Source of the DNA: Streptomyces sp. CB02980 | GTDB lineage: Bacteria; Actinomycetota; Actinomycetes; Streptomycetales; Streptomycetaceae | DNA: 64,000 bases | NCBI RefSeq assembly: GCF_014451325.2 | Contig: NZ_JACSCH020000023.1 | Location: 1-64,000 of the forward strand | Direction: 5' to 3' | Shown here: piece after piece, positions 41,585 to 50,180 of the stretch | How positions within the stretch are numbered: the first letter of the stretch is position 1 | Layout of the letters: the number at the start of each line of letters is the position of its first letter | Notes under the pieces: model-generated | What the model saw: the letters and a program-made list of their open reading frames with translations, nothing else | The model's database searches: none | What the model was told of the DNA's origin: nothing | Made by a program: the position numbers and the translations under genes

Positions 41585-43048
41585 ATGACCGAGCTTGTGG
41601 AGCACGGAAAGCTGTTCATCGGCGGGGAGTTGACCGACCCGCTCGGCGAGGACGTCATCGAGGTCGTCTCCCCGCACACCGAGGAGGTCATCGGGCGCGT
41701 CCCGCACGCCTCCACCGCCGATGTCGACCGGGCCGTGGCGGCCGCCCGCCGGGCGTTCGACGAAGGGCCCTGGCCCCGGATGACGGTGGAGGAGCGGATC
41801 GCCGTCGTCAGCCGGATCAAGGACGCGATCGCCGTACGCCACGAGGAGATCGCCCGCTCCATCAGCGCGCAGAACGGCTCCCCGTACTCCTGGTCCGTCC
41901 TCGCCCAGGCGCTCGGCGCGATGATGGTCTGGGACGCGGCGATCACCGTCGCCCGCGACTTCACGTACGAGGAGCGGCGCGGCGGCATCCTCGGCCCGCT
42001 GCTCGTCCGGCGCGAGCCGGTGGGTGTGGTCGCGGCCGTCGTCCCGTGGAACGTGCCGCAGTTCACCGCCGCGGCCAAACTGGGGCCCGCGCTGCTGGCC
42101 GGCTGCACGGTGGTCCTCAAGCCCTCGCCGGAGTCGCCGCTCGACTCGTACATCCTCGCCGACATCGCCACCGAGGCCGGGCTGCCCGAGGGCGTGCTCA
42201 GCATCCTGCCCGCCGACCGCGAGGTCAGCGAGTACCTCGTCGGCCACCCCGGCATCGACAAGGTCTCCTTCACGGGTTCGGTCGCCGCGGGCAAGCGGGT
42301 GATGGAGGTCGCCGCCCGCAACCTCACCCGCGTCACCCTCGAACTCGGCGGGAAGTCGGCCGCCGTGATCCTGCCCGACGCCGACCTCGCGACCGCCGTC
42401 GCCGGGATCGTCCCGGCAGCCTGGATGAACAACGGCCAGGCGTGCGTCGCCCAGACCCGGATCCTCGTCCCCCGCTCCCGGTACGAGGAGATCGCCGAGG
42501 CCTTCGCCGCGGCGGCCGGCGCGCTCGTCGTCGGCGACCCGCTCGACCCGGCCACCCAGGTCGGGCCGCTGGTCGCCCAGCGGCAGCAGCAGCGCTCCCT
42601 CGACTACATCCGCATCGGCCAGGAGGAGGGCGCCAAGGTCCTCTCCGGCGGCGGCCGCCCGGCCGGGCTCGACCGCGGCTGGTACGTCGAGCCGACGCTC
42701 TTCGGCGGCGTCGACAACTCCATGCGGATCGCCCGCGAGGAGATCTTCGGCCCGGTCATCTGCCTGCTGCCGTACGGGGACGAGGCCGAGGCCCTGCGCG
42801 TCGCGAACGACTCCGACTTCGGGCTCAGCGGCAGCGTCTGGACCGGGGACGTGGAGCACGGCATCGACTTCGCCCGCGGCGTGCGCACCGGCACCTTCAA
42901 CGTCAACACCTTCAGCCTGGACATGCTCGGCCCGTTCGGCGGCTACAAGAACTCCGGTCTGGGGAGGGAGTTCGGGCCCGAGGGCTTCGGCGAGTACCTG
43001 GAGCACAAGATGATCCACCTGCCGGCCGGTTACGAGGGCGGCGCGTGA
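41585..43048 (+). CDS. aldehyde dehydrogenase (NAD(P)+)
   Basis: 487 residues from ATG 41585 (AAGGCGG upstream; ATG 41570 is also in frame). ALDH signatures: VVPWNVPQF, FTGSVAAGKRV (coenzyme), LELGGKSAAV (general-base Glu) and NNGQACVAQTRI (catalytic Cys), with FGGYKNSGLGREFG near the end. It oxidises an aldehyde to the acid. With the ferredoxin gene overlapping its stop, and a KstR-like box in front, it probably acts after P450 oxidation of a sterol or other alkyl chain. Confidence 0.9.
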   Translation: MTELVEHGKLFIGGELTDPLGEDVIEVVSPHTEEVIGRVPHASTADVDRAVAAARRAFDEGPWPRMTVEERIAVVSRIKDAIAVRHEEIARSISAQNGSPYSWSVLAQALGAMMVWDAAITVARDFTYEERRGGILGPLLVRREPVGVVAAVVPWNVPQFTAAAKLGPALLAGCTVVLKPSPESPLDSYILADIATEAGLPEGVLSILPADREVSEYLVGHPGIDKVSFTGSVAAGKRVMEVAARNLTRVTLELGGKSAAVILPDADLATAVAGIVPAAWMNNGQACVAQTRILVPRSRYEEIAEAFAAAAGALVVGDPLDPATQVGPLVAQRQQQRSLDYIRIGQEEGAKVLSGGGRPAGLDRGWYVEPTLFGGVDNSMRIAREEIFGPVICLLPYGDEAEALRVANDSDFGLSGSVWTGDVEHGIDFARGVRTGTFNVNTFSLDMLGPFGGYKNSGLGREFGPEGFGEYLEHKMIHLPAGYEGGA

Positions 43049-43281
43049 TGGGAGACCGCTGGCACGTCGAGGTCGACCGGAGCGTCTGCATCGGCTCCGG
43101 CATGTGCGTGAACCACGCCCCGGACGGCTTCCGCCTCGACACCGCCCGACAGTCCCACGCACGCGAACCGGAGTCGGACGCGGGCGAGAAGCTGCTCGCG
43201 GCGGCCGAGGGGTGCCCGGTGGAGGCCATCATGATCACTCTCGCGGACGGCGGGGAGCCGGTCTTCCCGCCGGAGGAGTAG
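43048..43281 (+). CDS. [3Fe-4S]-type P450 ferredoxin
   Basis: 77 residues; ATG shares a base with the dehydrogenase stop (TGATG). Cys pattern: SVCIGSGMCVNHAPDGF (C-x5-C) and a distal EGCPVEAI, the arrangement of single-cluster actinomycete P450 ferredoxins. It would pass electrons to a P450; the only P450 in the window is the CYP125-like one at 28855, which has a related operator. A 22-bp repeat array starts at its stop codon. Confidence 0.9.
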   Translation: MGDRWHVEVDRSVCIGSGMCVNHAPDGFRLDTARQSHAREPESDAGEKLLAAAEGCPVEAIMITLADGGEPVFPPEE

Positions 43282-43410
43282 CCGGCCCCGCGGAGCCCCG
43301 TAGCCGGCCCCGCGGAGCCCCGTAGCCGGCCCCGCGGAGCCCCGTAGCCGGCCCGCCGGACCCCCGTAGCCGGCCCGGCGGCCTCCCGTAGCCGGCCCTG
43401 CGGACCCCCG
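43279..43410. repeat. six tandem copies of a 22-bp unit starting at the ferredoxin stop
   Basis: Six 22-bp units each begin TAGCCGGCCC; the first TAG is the ferredoxin stop codon. The first three copies are identical and the last three have diverged. Confidence 0.92.
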
Positions 43411-43510
43411 GTACCAGCCGACTGCGCCGCCGCAACCGTCGTGACCTGCGCGTACCGCGTGTGTGAGACTCCCTCGGCACACGTACGTACGCGCAGGGAG
43501 CGGGGCAGGC

Positions 43511-44098
43511 ATGCGGGGTCGGGGCAAGTGGTGGGCGGCGGTCGCGGGAGCGACGGCGGCGGTGGTCCTCGGGGCGGGGTGCGGGACCGGCACCGGCACC
43601 GGGGGACGGGCCTCCGCCTTCGGCCGTGCGACGGCCCACGCCGAGATCGTCGCCGCCGTCGAGAAGGCGGGGCTGCCGAAGTCCGACCTTCCGGGAGTCG
43701 GCGGGGCGACCCCCACGGGCTCCACGCCGCGTCCCACGCCGTCCACGGAGCGGGAGCGGCTTGAGGAGCGCGCCTTCGCCTGTACCGCCGCGTGGCAGTA
43801 CATCGGCCCTCCCGTCGACGGATCGCGGGGCGACCTCGAGAAGGCGGTCACCGCCCTCGTCGCCGAGGACTGGGTCCAGGGTGAGCGCCAGGTGGAGAAG
43901 CTCGACAAGACGGGCGGCACCATGCTCCAGATCACGCTCAGGAAGCGGGGCTGGGTGATGTACGCCCGACACGTCGGCGAGCAGAAGTCGCTGGTCATGG
44001 AGATGATCTCCCTGCAGGCGACGGAGACCGCGTGCATGAACCGGTTCACCGAGCAGGAGCAGAAGGTCCTCCTCGGGGAGGACGCCGAACGGGGCTGA
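43511..44098 (+). CDS. secreted lipoprotein, unknown function
   Basis: 195 residues. The signal peptide has lipobox VLGAGC; a Gly/Thr-rich start of the mature protein leads to a domain with ACTAAWQYIGPP, LEKAVTALVAEDWVQGERQVEKLDKTGG and WVMYARHVGEQKSLVMEMISLQATETAC. Two Cys may pair. Helical/strand alternation resembles the next lipoprotein (44198), suggesting an old duplication. No function known. Confidence 0.75.
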   Translation: MRGRGKWWAAVAGATAAVVLGAGCGTGTGTGGRASAFGRATAHAEIVAAVEKAGLPKSDLPGVGGATPTGSTPRPTPSTERERLEERAFACTAAWQYIGPPVDGSRGDLEKAVTALVAEDWVQGERQVEKLDKTGGTMLQITLRKRGWVMYARHVGEQKSLVMEMISLQATETACMNRFTEQEQKVLLGEDAERG

Positions 44099-44197
44099 CG
44101 AAAGGCGTCGTTGCGCACGCCGCCCGTTCCCACGTGCAAAACTGTGCCCTGAAAAACGGGGGCAAGAGGCCGTCGTACGTGCGTATTTGGGAGTGTT

Positions 44198-44725
44198 GTG
44201 CGCAAGGTGACGTGGGTGGCTGCGGCCGCCGGTGTGGTGCTGTTGGTTGCCGGTTGCGGAAGCGAGGGCGGTACGGACAAGGGTGGCTCGTCCTCGGCCG
44301 GTTCGTCCTCGACGGGCGGCTCCGGCGGTTCGGGCGGCGAGCGGCTCACCGGCGCCGTGGTCACCAAGGAGCTCACCGACGCCGCGACCGCGGCCGGCTT
44401 CACGCAGGACGCCTCGGGCGAGCAGATTCCGGCCGAGGCCAAGGACTGCATGGTCAGCTGGACGGCCGACGCCGAGAAGGCGAAGGACCCGGCGAAGTCC
44501 TACACGGACACGGTCGCGACCCTGGCCGAGGGCGGCTGGAACGAGGAGCGGAAGACCGAGCAGGGCGGCTCGGTGATCAAGTCCCTGAAGAAGAGCAGCT
44601 GGCAGCTCCAGGCCAGCAACCACTCCGCCGGCCCGCTGAAGCTGGTCATGTTCGTGGCCGTCGACAGCAGCCCGGAGTGCGCGGCGGCCCTCACGGCGGC
44701 CAACAAGGCCACGCCTTCGTCCTGA
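44198..44725 (+). CDS. secreted lipoprotein, paralogue-like
   Basis: 175 residues from GTG 44198. Lipobox VLLVAGC; then a Gly/Ser linker and a domain with VVTKELTDAATAAGFTQD, DCMVSWTADAEKAKDP, TVATLAEGGWNEERK and LKLVMFVAVDSSPECAAALTAA. Its layout (Cys near one third, Cys near the end, xxGGW-type middle) parallels the lipoprotein at 43511. Surface-exposed; unknown role. A 26-bp repeat array follows. Confidence 0.75.
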   Translation: MRKVTWVAAAAGVVLLVAGCGSEGGTDKGGSSSAGSSSTGGSGGSGGERLTGAVVTKELTDAATAAGFTQDASGEQIPAEAKDCMVSWTADAEKAKDPAKSYTDTVATLAEGGWNEERKTEQGGSVIKSLKKSSWQLQASNHSAGPLKLVMFVAVDSSPECAAALTAANKATPSS

Positions 44726-44786
44726 TCCGCGGACACCGCCCGCGCCCCCGGCACGTCAGCCGCCGGGGGCGCGGGTGCGTCTCGCC

Positions 44787-44942
44787 GGTGCCGAGAGCGA
44801 CCTGCGGTCACCGGTGCCGAGAGCGACCTGCGGTCACCGGTGCCGAGAGCGACCTGCGGTCACCGGTGCCGAGAGCGACCTGCGGTCGCCGGTGCCGAGA
44901 GCGACCTGCGGTCACCGGTGCCGAGAGCGACCTGCCGTCGGC
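44787..44942. repeat. six tandem copies of a 26-bp unit
   Basis: Six 26-bp units (each starting GGTGCCGAGAGCGACCTG) lie between the lipoprotein stop and the kstR stop; a degenerate seventh begins near 44969. Confidence 0.92.
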
Positions 44943-44996
44943 GCGGGTGCGTCTCGTCGGTGCCGAGAGGCCTGCAGTCGGCGCAAGCGCGTCCGG

Positions 44997-45626
44997 TCAG
45001 CGGCGTGCCGCCGCCTCCGGCGCCGTCAGGTCGATCAGCCGGCAGACCGTCTCGATGTCGATCTTCACCTGTGCGATCGAGGCGCGCCCCGACAGCCAGG
45101 TGATCAGCGCCGAGTGCCAGGTGTGCTCGATCACCCGGACCGCCGAGAGCTGCTCAGGGGTCGGGTGCTCCGTGCCCATCGCGTCCAGGATGATCGCCGT
45201 CGTCAGCCGCGAGACCGTGTCGACCTCGGGGCTCACCCCGCGGTCCGCGAAGGTCAGCGCCCGCACCATCGCGTCGGCGAGCTGCGGCTCGCGCTGGAGC
45301 GCGCGGAAGGCCCGCATCAGCGTCTCCGCCACCCGCTCCGCCGGATCGGCGCCCGCCGGCGGCCGCTTCCGCAGGGTCGTGTGCATGTGCTGGAGCTGGT
45401 CCTGCATCGTCGCGACCAGCAGGTGGATCTTGGAGGGGAAGTAGCGGTACAGCGTCCCCAGGGCCACCCCGGCCGCCTCCGCGACCTCCCGCATCTGCAC
45501 GGCGTCGAAGCCGCCCCGCGCCGCGAGCTGGGCGCTGGCGTTCAGGATGCGGCGGCGCCGTGCCTCCTGGCGCTCCGTGAGGGGCGGCGCCGCGGGTCTG
45601 TGGTCCGCTCTGATGTCTGCGGTCAT
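44997..45626 (-). CDS. kstR: TetR-family repressor, KstR orthologue (steroid/lipid catabolism regulator)
   Basis: 209 residues. The N-terminal helix-turn-helix is RRRRILNASAQLAARGGFDA then VQMREVAEAAGVALGTLYRYF and PSKIHLLV, closely following mycobacterial KstR (VQMRAVADRADVAVGTLYRYFPSKVHLLV from memory). The ligand domain also keeps ADAMVRALTFAD..SEVDTVSRL and VWHSxLITWL-like spacing. KstR represses sterol catabolic genes and is released by 3-oxo-cholestenoyl-CoA. Its own upstream region has a perfect box at 45787. The start is ATG 45626. Confidence 0.88.
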   Translation of the reverse strand: MTADIRADHRPAAPPLTERQEARRRRILNASAQLAARGGFDAVQMREVAEAAGVALGTLYRYFPSKIHLLVATMQDQLQHMHTTLRKRPPAGADPAERVAETLMRAFRALQREPQLADAMVRALTFADRGVSPEVDTVSRLTTAIILDAMGTEHPTPEQLSAVRVIEHTWHSALITWLSGRASIAQVKIDIETVCRLIDLTAPEAAARR

Positions 45627-45786
45627 GAGGTCCCGTTCCGTGCGGTGGGGAGCGACAGTATGGCGGTGCGGGCGCCGTGGCGCGAATCACCTGTTCCGGC
45701 TCTCACCACAGAGCTACCTGCCGGTAGATTCTGTCCTCCTTGAAGGATCAAGAAGATCAGGCCAGAAGATCAAGAACGATCAAGTC

Positions 45787-45800
45787 TGTAACTTGTTCTA
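45787..45800. promoter_or_regulatory. KstR operator between kstR and the glycosyltransferase operon
   Basis: TGTAACTTGTTCTA is a full match to T-nn-AAC-nn-GTT-nn-A, 161 bp upstream of kstR and 54 bp before the glycosyltransferase start. Short direct repeats of GATCAAG (45746, 45768, 45778) precede it. Confidence 0.65.
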
Positions 45801-45853
45801 GATTAGCGCGAGCGGTTACGCTCCGGCGAAACCACGCTCGAAGGGGGTCGCGC

Positions 45854-47197
45854 ATGACCGCTGAGGCCATAGAGGCAAGCCCCCGACAGGGCGTCACCGC
45901 AGCCGGTGACAGACCGTTGCGGATCGCTCTCCTCACGTACAAGGGGAACCCCTTCTGCGGCGGTCAGGGCGTCTACGTCCGGCACCTCTCCCGCGAGCTC
46001 GCCCGCCTCGGCCACAGCGTCGAGGTCATCGGCTCGCAGCCGTACCCCGTCCTCGACGCGGTCGTCGACGGCGCAGACCTGACGGGGCTCACGCTCACCG
46101 AGCTCGCCAGCCTCGACCTGTACCGCTCGCCGGACCCGTTCCGCACCCCGAAGCGCGACGAGTACCGGGACTGGATCGACGGCCTCGAAGTCGCCACCAT
46201 GTGGACCGGCGGCTTCCCCGAGCCGCTCACCTTCTCCCTGCGGGCCCGGCGCATGCTCGCCGCCCGCCGCGGAGACTTCGACGTCGTCCACGACAACCAG
46301 ACCCTCGGATACGGGCTCCTCGGCGGACCGCGCGCGATCGGCGCCCCGCTCGTCACCACGATCCACCACCCCATCACCGTCGACCGGCAGCTCGAACTCG
46401 ACGCCGCCGCCGACTGGAAGCGCCGCGCCTCCGTCCGCCGCTGGTACGCCTTCACCCGCATGCAGAAGCGCGTCGCCCGGCGGCTGCCGTCCGTGCTCAC
46501 CGTCTCCGGCACGTCCCGGCAGGAGATCGTCGACCACCTCGGCGTACGCGAGGACCGCATCCGGGTCGTCCACATCGGCGCCGACACCGACCTGTGGTCG
46601 CCCGACCCGGCCGTCGCCGAGGTCCCCGGCCGGATCGTCACCACCTCCAGCGCCGACGTCCCGCTCAAGGGCCTCATCCACCTGATCGAGGCGCTCGCCA
46701 AGCTCCGCACCGAGAACCCGGACGCGCACCTCGTCGTCGTCGGCAAGCGCGCCGAGGACGGTCCCGTGGCCGCGGCCATCGAGCGGTACGAGCTGGCCGG
46801 GGCCGTCGAGTTCGTCAAGGGCATCAGCGACGCGGAGCTCGTCGACCTGGTGCGGTCCGCGCAGGTCTCCTGTGTGCCGTCGCTGTACGAGGGATTCTCG
46901 CTGCCGGCGGCGGAGGCGATGGCGACGGGGACGGCGCTCGTCGCGACGACCGGCGGTGCGATTCCCGAGGTGGCCGGGGCCGACGGGGAGACGTGTCTGG
47001 CGGTGCCGCCGGGGGATGCGGGGGCGCTGGCCGCCGCGCTCGGGCGGGTGCTCGGGGATTCCGAGCTGCGCGCCCGGCTCGGCGCGGCAGGGCGGGAACG
47101 GGTGCTGTCCCGGTTCACCTGGGCGAAGGCTGCGCAGGGCACTGCGGAGCTGTACCGCGAGGCGGCTGCCCTTCAGGGAGCCGGGGCCCGCCGGTGA
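45854..47197 (+). CDS. glycosyltransferase family 4
   Basis: 447 residues. The GT-B N-domain has FCGGQGVYVRHLSRELARLGHSVEVIG. The C-domain has VTTSSADVPLKGLIHLIEALAKL and the nucleotide-sugar site PSLYEGFSLPAAEAMATGTALVATTGGAIPEV. A cytosolic or membrane-surface retaining glycosyltransferase; acceptor unknown. It leads a three-gene unit with a methyltransferase (148 bp on) and a toroid protein, and lies directly behind the KstR box. Confidence 0.9.
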   Translation: MTAEAIEASPRQGVTAAGDRPLRIALLTYKGNPFCGGQGVYVRHLSRELARLGHSVEVIGSQPYPVLDAVVDGADLTGLTLTELASLDLYRSPDPFRTPKRDEYRDWIDGLEVATMWTGGFPEPLTFSLRARRMLAARRGDFDVVHDNQTLGYGLLGGPRAIGAPLVTTIHHPITVDRQLELDAAADWKRRASVRRWYAFTRMQKRVARRLPSVLTVSGTSRQEIVDHLGVREDRIRVVHIGADTDLWSPDPAVAEVPGRIVTTSSADVPLKGLIHLIEALAKLRTENPDAHLVVVGKRAEDGPVAAAIERYELAGAVEFVKGISDAELVDLVRSAQVSCVPSLYEGFSLPAAEAMATGTALVATTGGAIPEVAGADGETCLAVPPGDAGALAAALGRVLGDSELRARLGAAGRERVLSRFTWAKAAQGTAELYREAAALQGAGARR

Positions 47198-47249
47198 CAT
47201 CCCGCCTTCGCTGCCGGGTGCGGCCCGGTGGGCGGGTCGTGCCCACCCT

Positions 47250-47295
47250 CCCGCGAACTCTCGGCTTCGCTCGAGCAGGGGGGACCCCCGTCGCC
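47250..47295. repeat. dispersed Streptomyces element in an intergenic gap
   Basis: Contains AACTCTCGGCTTCGCTCGAG then CAGGGGGGACCCCCGTCG, an imperfect inverted copy of the element at 38858. It fills much of the 148-bp gap between glycosyltransferase and methyltransferase and contains a small hairpin (GGGGGGACCCCC). Confidence 0.65.
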
Positions 47296-47345
47296 CTGCG
47301 GAACGCCTGCCCACAACCAACTCCTACCGCGAAAGCAGGCAGCTC

Positions 47346-48080
47346 GTGCTGACCGTCGACTTCACTCGCTTCCCGCTCGCCCCCGGCGACCGCGTGCTCG
47401 ATCTGGGCTGTGGTGCGGGCCGGCACGCCTTCGAGTGCTACCGGCGCGGTGCGCAGGTCGTGGCCCTCGACCAGAACGGCGAGGAGATCCGCGAGGTCGC
47501 CAAGTGGTTCGCGGCCATGAAGGAGGCCGGCGAGGCCCCCGCGGGCGCGACCGCCACCGCGATGGAGGGCGACGCGCTCAACCTGCCGTTCCCCGACGAG
47601 TCCTTCGACGTCGTCATCATCTCCGAGGTCATGGAGCACATCCCCGACGACAAGGGTGTGCTCGCCGAGATGGTCCGCGTCCTCAAGCCCGGCGGGCGGA
47701 TCGCGATCACCGTCCCGCGGTACGGCCCCGAGAAGATCTGCTGGACGCTCTCCGACGCGTACCACGAGGTCGAGGGCGGTCACATCCGCATCTACAAGGC
47801 CGACGAACTCCTCGGCAAGATCCGGCAGGCCGGACTCAAGCCGTACGGCACCCACCACGCGCACGCGCTGCACTCGCCGTACTGGTGGCTGAAGTGCGCC
47901 TTCGGTGTCGACAACGACAAGGCGCTGCCGGTCCGCGCGTACCACAAGCTCCTGGTCTGGGACATCATGAAGAAGCCGGCCCTGACCCGGGTCGCCGAGC
48001 AGCTGCTCAACCCGGTCGTCGGCAAGAGCTTCGTGGCGTACGCGACCAAGCCCCACCTTCCCAAGGCCGACTCCCAGTGA
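47346..48080 (+). CDS. class I SAM-dependent methyltransferase
   Basis: 244 residues from GTG 47346. Motif I VLDLGCGAGRHAFECYRRG, acidic LDQN, and motif IV/V region SFDVVIISEVMEHIPDDKGVL then RVLKPGGRIAITVPR mark the UbiE/Methyltransf_11 type. The C-terminal 90 residues (YHKLLVWDIMKKPALTRVAEQL) are family specific. Substrate unknown; gene context suggests methylation of a glycosylated lipid or isoprenoid. The following gene overlaps its stop by GTGA. Confidence 0.9.
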   Translation: MLTVDFTRFPLAPGDRVLDLGCGAGRHAFECYRRGAQVVALDQNGEEIREVAKWFAAMKEAGEAPAGATATAMEGDALNLPFPDESFDVVIISEVMEHIPDDKGVLAEMVRVLKPGGRIAITVPRYGPEKICWTLSDAYHEVEGGHIRIYKADELLGKIRQAGLKPYGTHHAHALHSPYWWLKCAFGVDNDKALPVRAYHKLLVWDIMKKPALTRVAEQLLNPVVGKSFVAYATKPHLPKADSQ

Positions 48081-49162
48081 CCTCCCCCGAGCGGATCGCG
48101 GAGCACCTCGTCCTGCCCGGGGTGCTCACCGCCGAGCAGGCCGCCGAGACCGTCGCCGGGATACTCGCCGTACAGCGCGAGGACGGCGCCCTGCCCTGGT
48201 TCCGGGGCCACCACCTGGACCCGTGGGACCACACCGAGGCCGCCATGGCGCTGGACGCGGCCGGTGAGCACGCCGCCGCCACCCGCGCCTACGAGTGGCT
48301 CGCCCGGCACCAGAACAGCGACGGCTCCTGGTTCGCGGCGTACCACGACGGCGAGCCCGACCAGGTCACCGACCGCAGCCGGGAGTCCAACTTCGTCGCG
48401 TACATAGCGGTCGGCGTCTGGCACCACTACCTCGCGACCGGCGACGACGCCTTCCTCGACCGGATGTGGCCCGCCGTCTACGCGGCCGTCGAGTTCGTCC
48501 TCGGGCTCCAGCAGCCCGGCGGCGAGATCGGCTGGAAGCGCGAGGCCGACGGCACACCGGTGAACGACGCGCTCCTCACCGGAAGTTCGTCGATCCACCA
48601 GGCGCTCCGCTGCGCGCTCGCCATCGCCGAGACCCGCGAAGAGCCGCAGCCCGACTGGGAGTTGGCGACCGGGGCGCTCGGTCACGCGATCCGCCGCCAC
48701 CCCGAGCGCTTCCTCGACAAGTCGCGCTACTCGATGGACTGGTACTACCCGGTCCTCGGTGGCGCGGTCACCGGTTCCCAGGCGAAGGACCGGATCGAGG
48801 CCGACTGGGACACGTTCGTCGTGCCCGGCCTCGGCGTGCGCTGCGTGATCCCCAACCCGTGGGTGACCGGCGGCGAGAGCTGCGAACTCGCCCTCGCCCT
48901 CTGGGCGATGGGGGAGTCGGACCGCGCCCTGACCATCCTCCAGGACATCCGGCACCTGCGCGCCGAGAACGGCATGTACTGGACGGGGTACGTCTTCGAG
49001 GGCGAGACGGAGAACGACAAGGCCGTGTGGCCCGAGGAGCAGACGGCCTGGACGGCCGGCTCCCTGCTGCTCGCGGTGGCCGCCCTCGGCGGTGAGGAGG
49101 CGACCGTGGCCGTCTTCGGCGGCGAACGTCTCCCGGTCGGCCTCGATCCGGACTGCTGCTGA
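48077..49162 (+). CDS. alpha/alpha-toroid protein, prenyltransferase/squalene-cyclase-like or glycosidase-like
   Basis: 361 residues from GTG 48077 (GTGA overlap). Repeating helical hairpins: VAGILAVQREDGALPWFRG, AMALDAAGEHAAATRAYEWLARHQNSDGSWFAAYH, FVLGLQQPGGEIGWKREADG and LALWAMGESDRALTILQDIRHLRAENGMYWTGYV. It has no DxDD cyclase motif. The fold matches the 'prenyltransferase' label used for such proteins, but an (alpha/alpha)6 glycoside hydrolase/epimerase-type role is equally possible. No signal peptide: it is cytosolic. Last gene of the KstR-box-linked operon. Confidence 0.8.
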   Translation: MTSPERIAEHLVLPGVLTAEQAAETVAGILAVQREDGALPWFRGHHLDPWDHTEAAMALDAAGEHAAATRAYEWLARHQNSDGSWFAAYHDGEPDQVTDRSRESNFVAYIAVGVWHHYLATGDDAFLDRMWPAVYAAVEFVLGLQQPGGEIGWKREADGTPVNDALLTGSSSIHQALRCALAIAETREEPQPDWELATGALGHAIRRHPERFLDKSRYSMDWYYPVLGGAVTGSQAKDRIEADWDTFVVPGLGVRCVIPNPWVTGGESCELALALWAMGESDRALTILQDIRHLRAENGMYWTGYVFEGETENDKAVWPEEQTAWTAGSLLLAVAALGGEEATVAVFGGERLPVGLDPDCC

Positions 49163-49280
49163 TTCCCTGCCCGACACGACGGCAAAAGCAATGGCAAAGC
49201 GTGTTCTTCTCGGAGCTTTAGACTCCATCCGTTCATGGCTGGCATGGGCATGAGTAAGGGATGCGGGAGAGCAGGGCCAA

Positions 49281-50180
49281 GTGGACGGTGCGGGGACTGT
49301 CGGCAGTAGACCCAAGGCTTCGGCCGAGGAGTTGGCGAGCGAGCTGCTCGCCCTGAAGAAGGCGTCGGGACTGAGCTTCGCCCAGCTCAGCCAGAAGACC
49401 CACTACGCGAAGTCGTCGTGGGAGCGGTGGGTGAACGGGAAGCAGTTCCCGCCGCGCCACGCGGTGGAGAGCCTCGCCGGTCTGTGCGGGACACCGTCCG
49501 CGCAGCTGCTCGACCTCTGGGACCGGGCGCAGGCGGAACGCGAAGCGGGGGGCGGTCCGGAAGCGGGAGCCGAGGGGGCCGAGGGGGCCGAGGGGGCGTC
49601 GGATTCGGACGGTGCGCCGGACGCGGACGCCGAGCCGGGTGCGGGCGGTGCGCCGGAGACCGGCGGGTCCCCGCCGCGCCGGCGCCGCTCCCGCTTCCTG
49701 CGGATCGCCGCCGTGCTCGGCCTGATCCTGGTGGTGGGCGGCGGTCTCGCCGCCTACTCACTCGGACTCGTCGGCGAGTCGCCGTCGCCCCGGCCGTCGG
49801 CCTCCGTCAAGGTCGCGGGCCCGGAGACGGGCTGCAAGGGGGCCGGCTGCGAGGGCAAGGACCCCAAGAAGATGAACTGCGGCGCCGACGCGGTCACCGT
49901 ACGCACCGGGTCCATCCCCAAGGACCTGGTCATCGAACTCCGCTACAGCCGGGCCTGCCAGGCGGCATGGGGCCGGATCTCCTTCGCGGAGATCGGTGCG
50001 ACGGTCGTCGTCAACAATTCCGACGGCGCGGCGCAGGCCGATGTCGTCCACTACGACAGGGACGTCTACTCGCCCCTGATCGCGGCCCCGGACGACGGTT
50101 CCGTGTGGGTCTGCGCGGCCCTCCCGAAGGACAAGGCGCGCAGCTGCACCGGGCGGTTCATCCCCAGCCAGGAGGACTGA
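49281..50180 (+). CDS. membrane-spanning helix-turn-helix protein with DUF2690 domain
   Basis: 299 residues from GTG 49281. An XRE-like helix-turn-helix (ELASELLALKKASGLSFAQL; SSWERWVNGKQFPP) occupies residues 14-75. A Glu/Gly/Ala-rich linker leads to one membrane span (FLRIAAVLGLILVVGGGLAAYSLGL near residue 145). The external part (CKGAGCEGKDPKKMNCGADAVT; WGRISFAEIGATVVV) is the DUF2690 domain with several Cys. A one-component sensor-like architecture; its targets are unknown. Confidence 0.87.
   Translation: MDGAGTVGSRPKASAEELASELLALKKASGLSFAQLSQKTHYAKSSWERWVNGKQFPPRHAVESLAGLCGTPSAQLLDLWDRAQAEREAGGGPEAGAEGAEGAEGASDSDGAPDADAEPGAGGAPETGGSPPRRRRSRFLRIAAVLGLILVVGGGLAAYSLGLVGESPSPRPSASVKVAGPETGCKGAGCEGKDPKKMNCGADAVTVRTGSIPKDLVIELRYSRACQAAWGRISFAEIGATVVVNNSDGAAQADVVHYDRDVYSPLIAAPDDGSVWVCAALPKDKARSCTGRFIPSQED

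Noticed and set aside
44787..44942. 26-bp repeats as a CRISPR array
   Set aside because: Units are contiguous without unique spacers and no cas gene is present.
48077..49162. Terpene/squalene cyclase
   Set aside because: The toroid repeats are present, but no DxDD or related acid motif and no membrane-insertion segment were seen.
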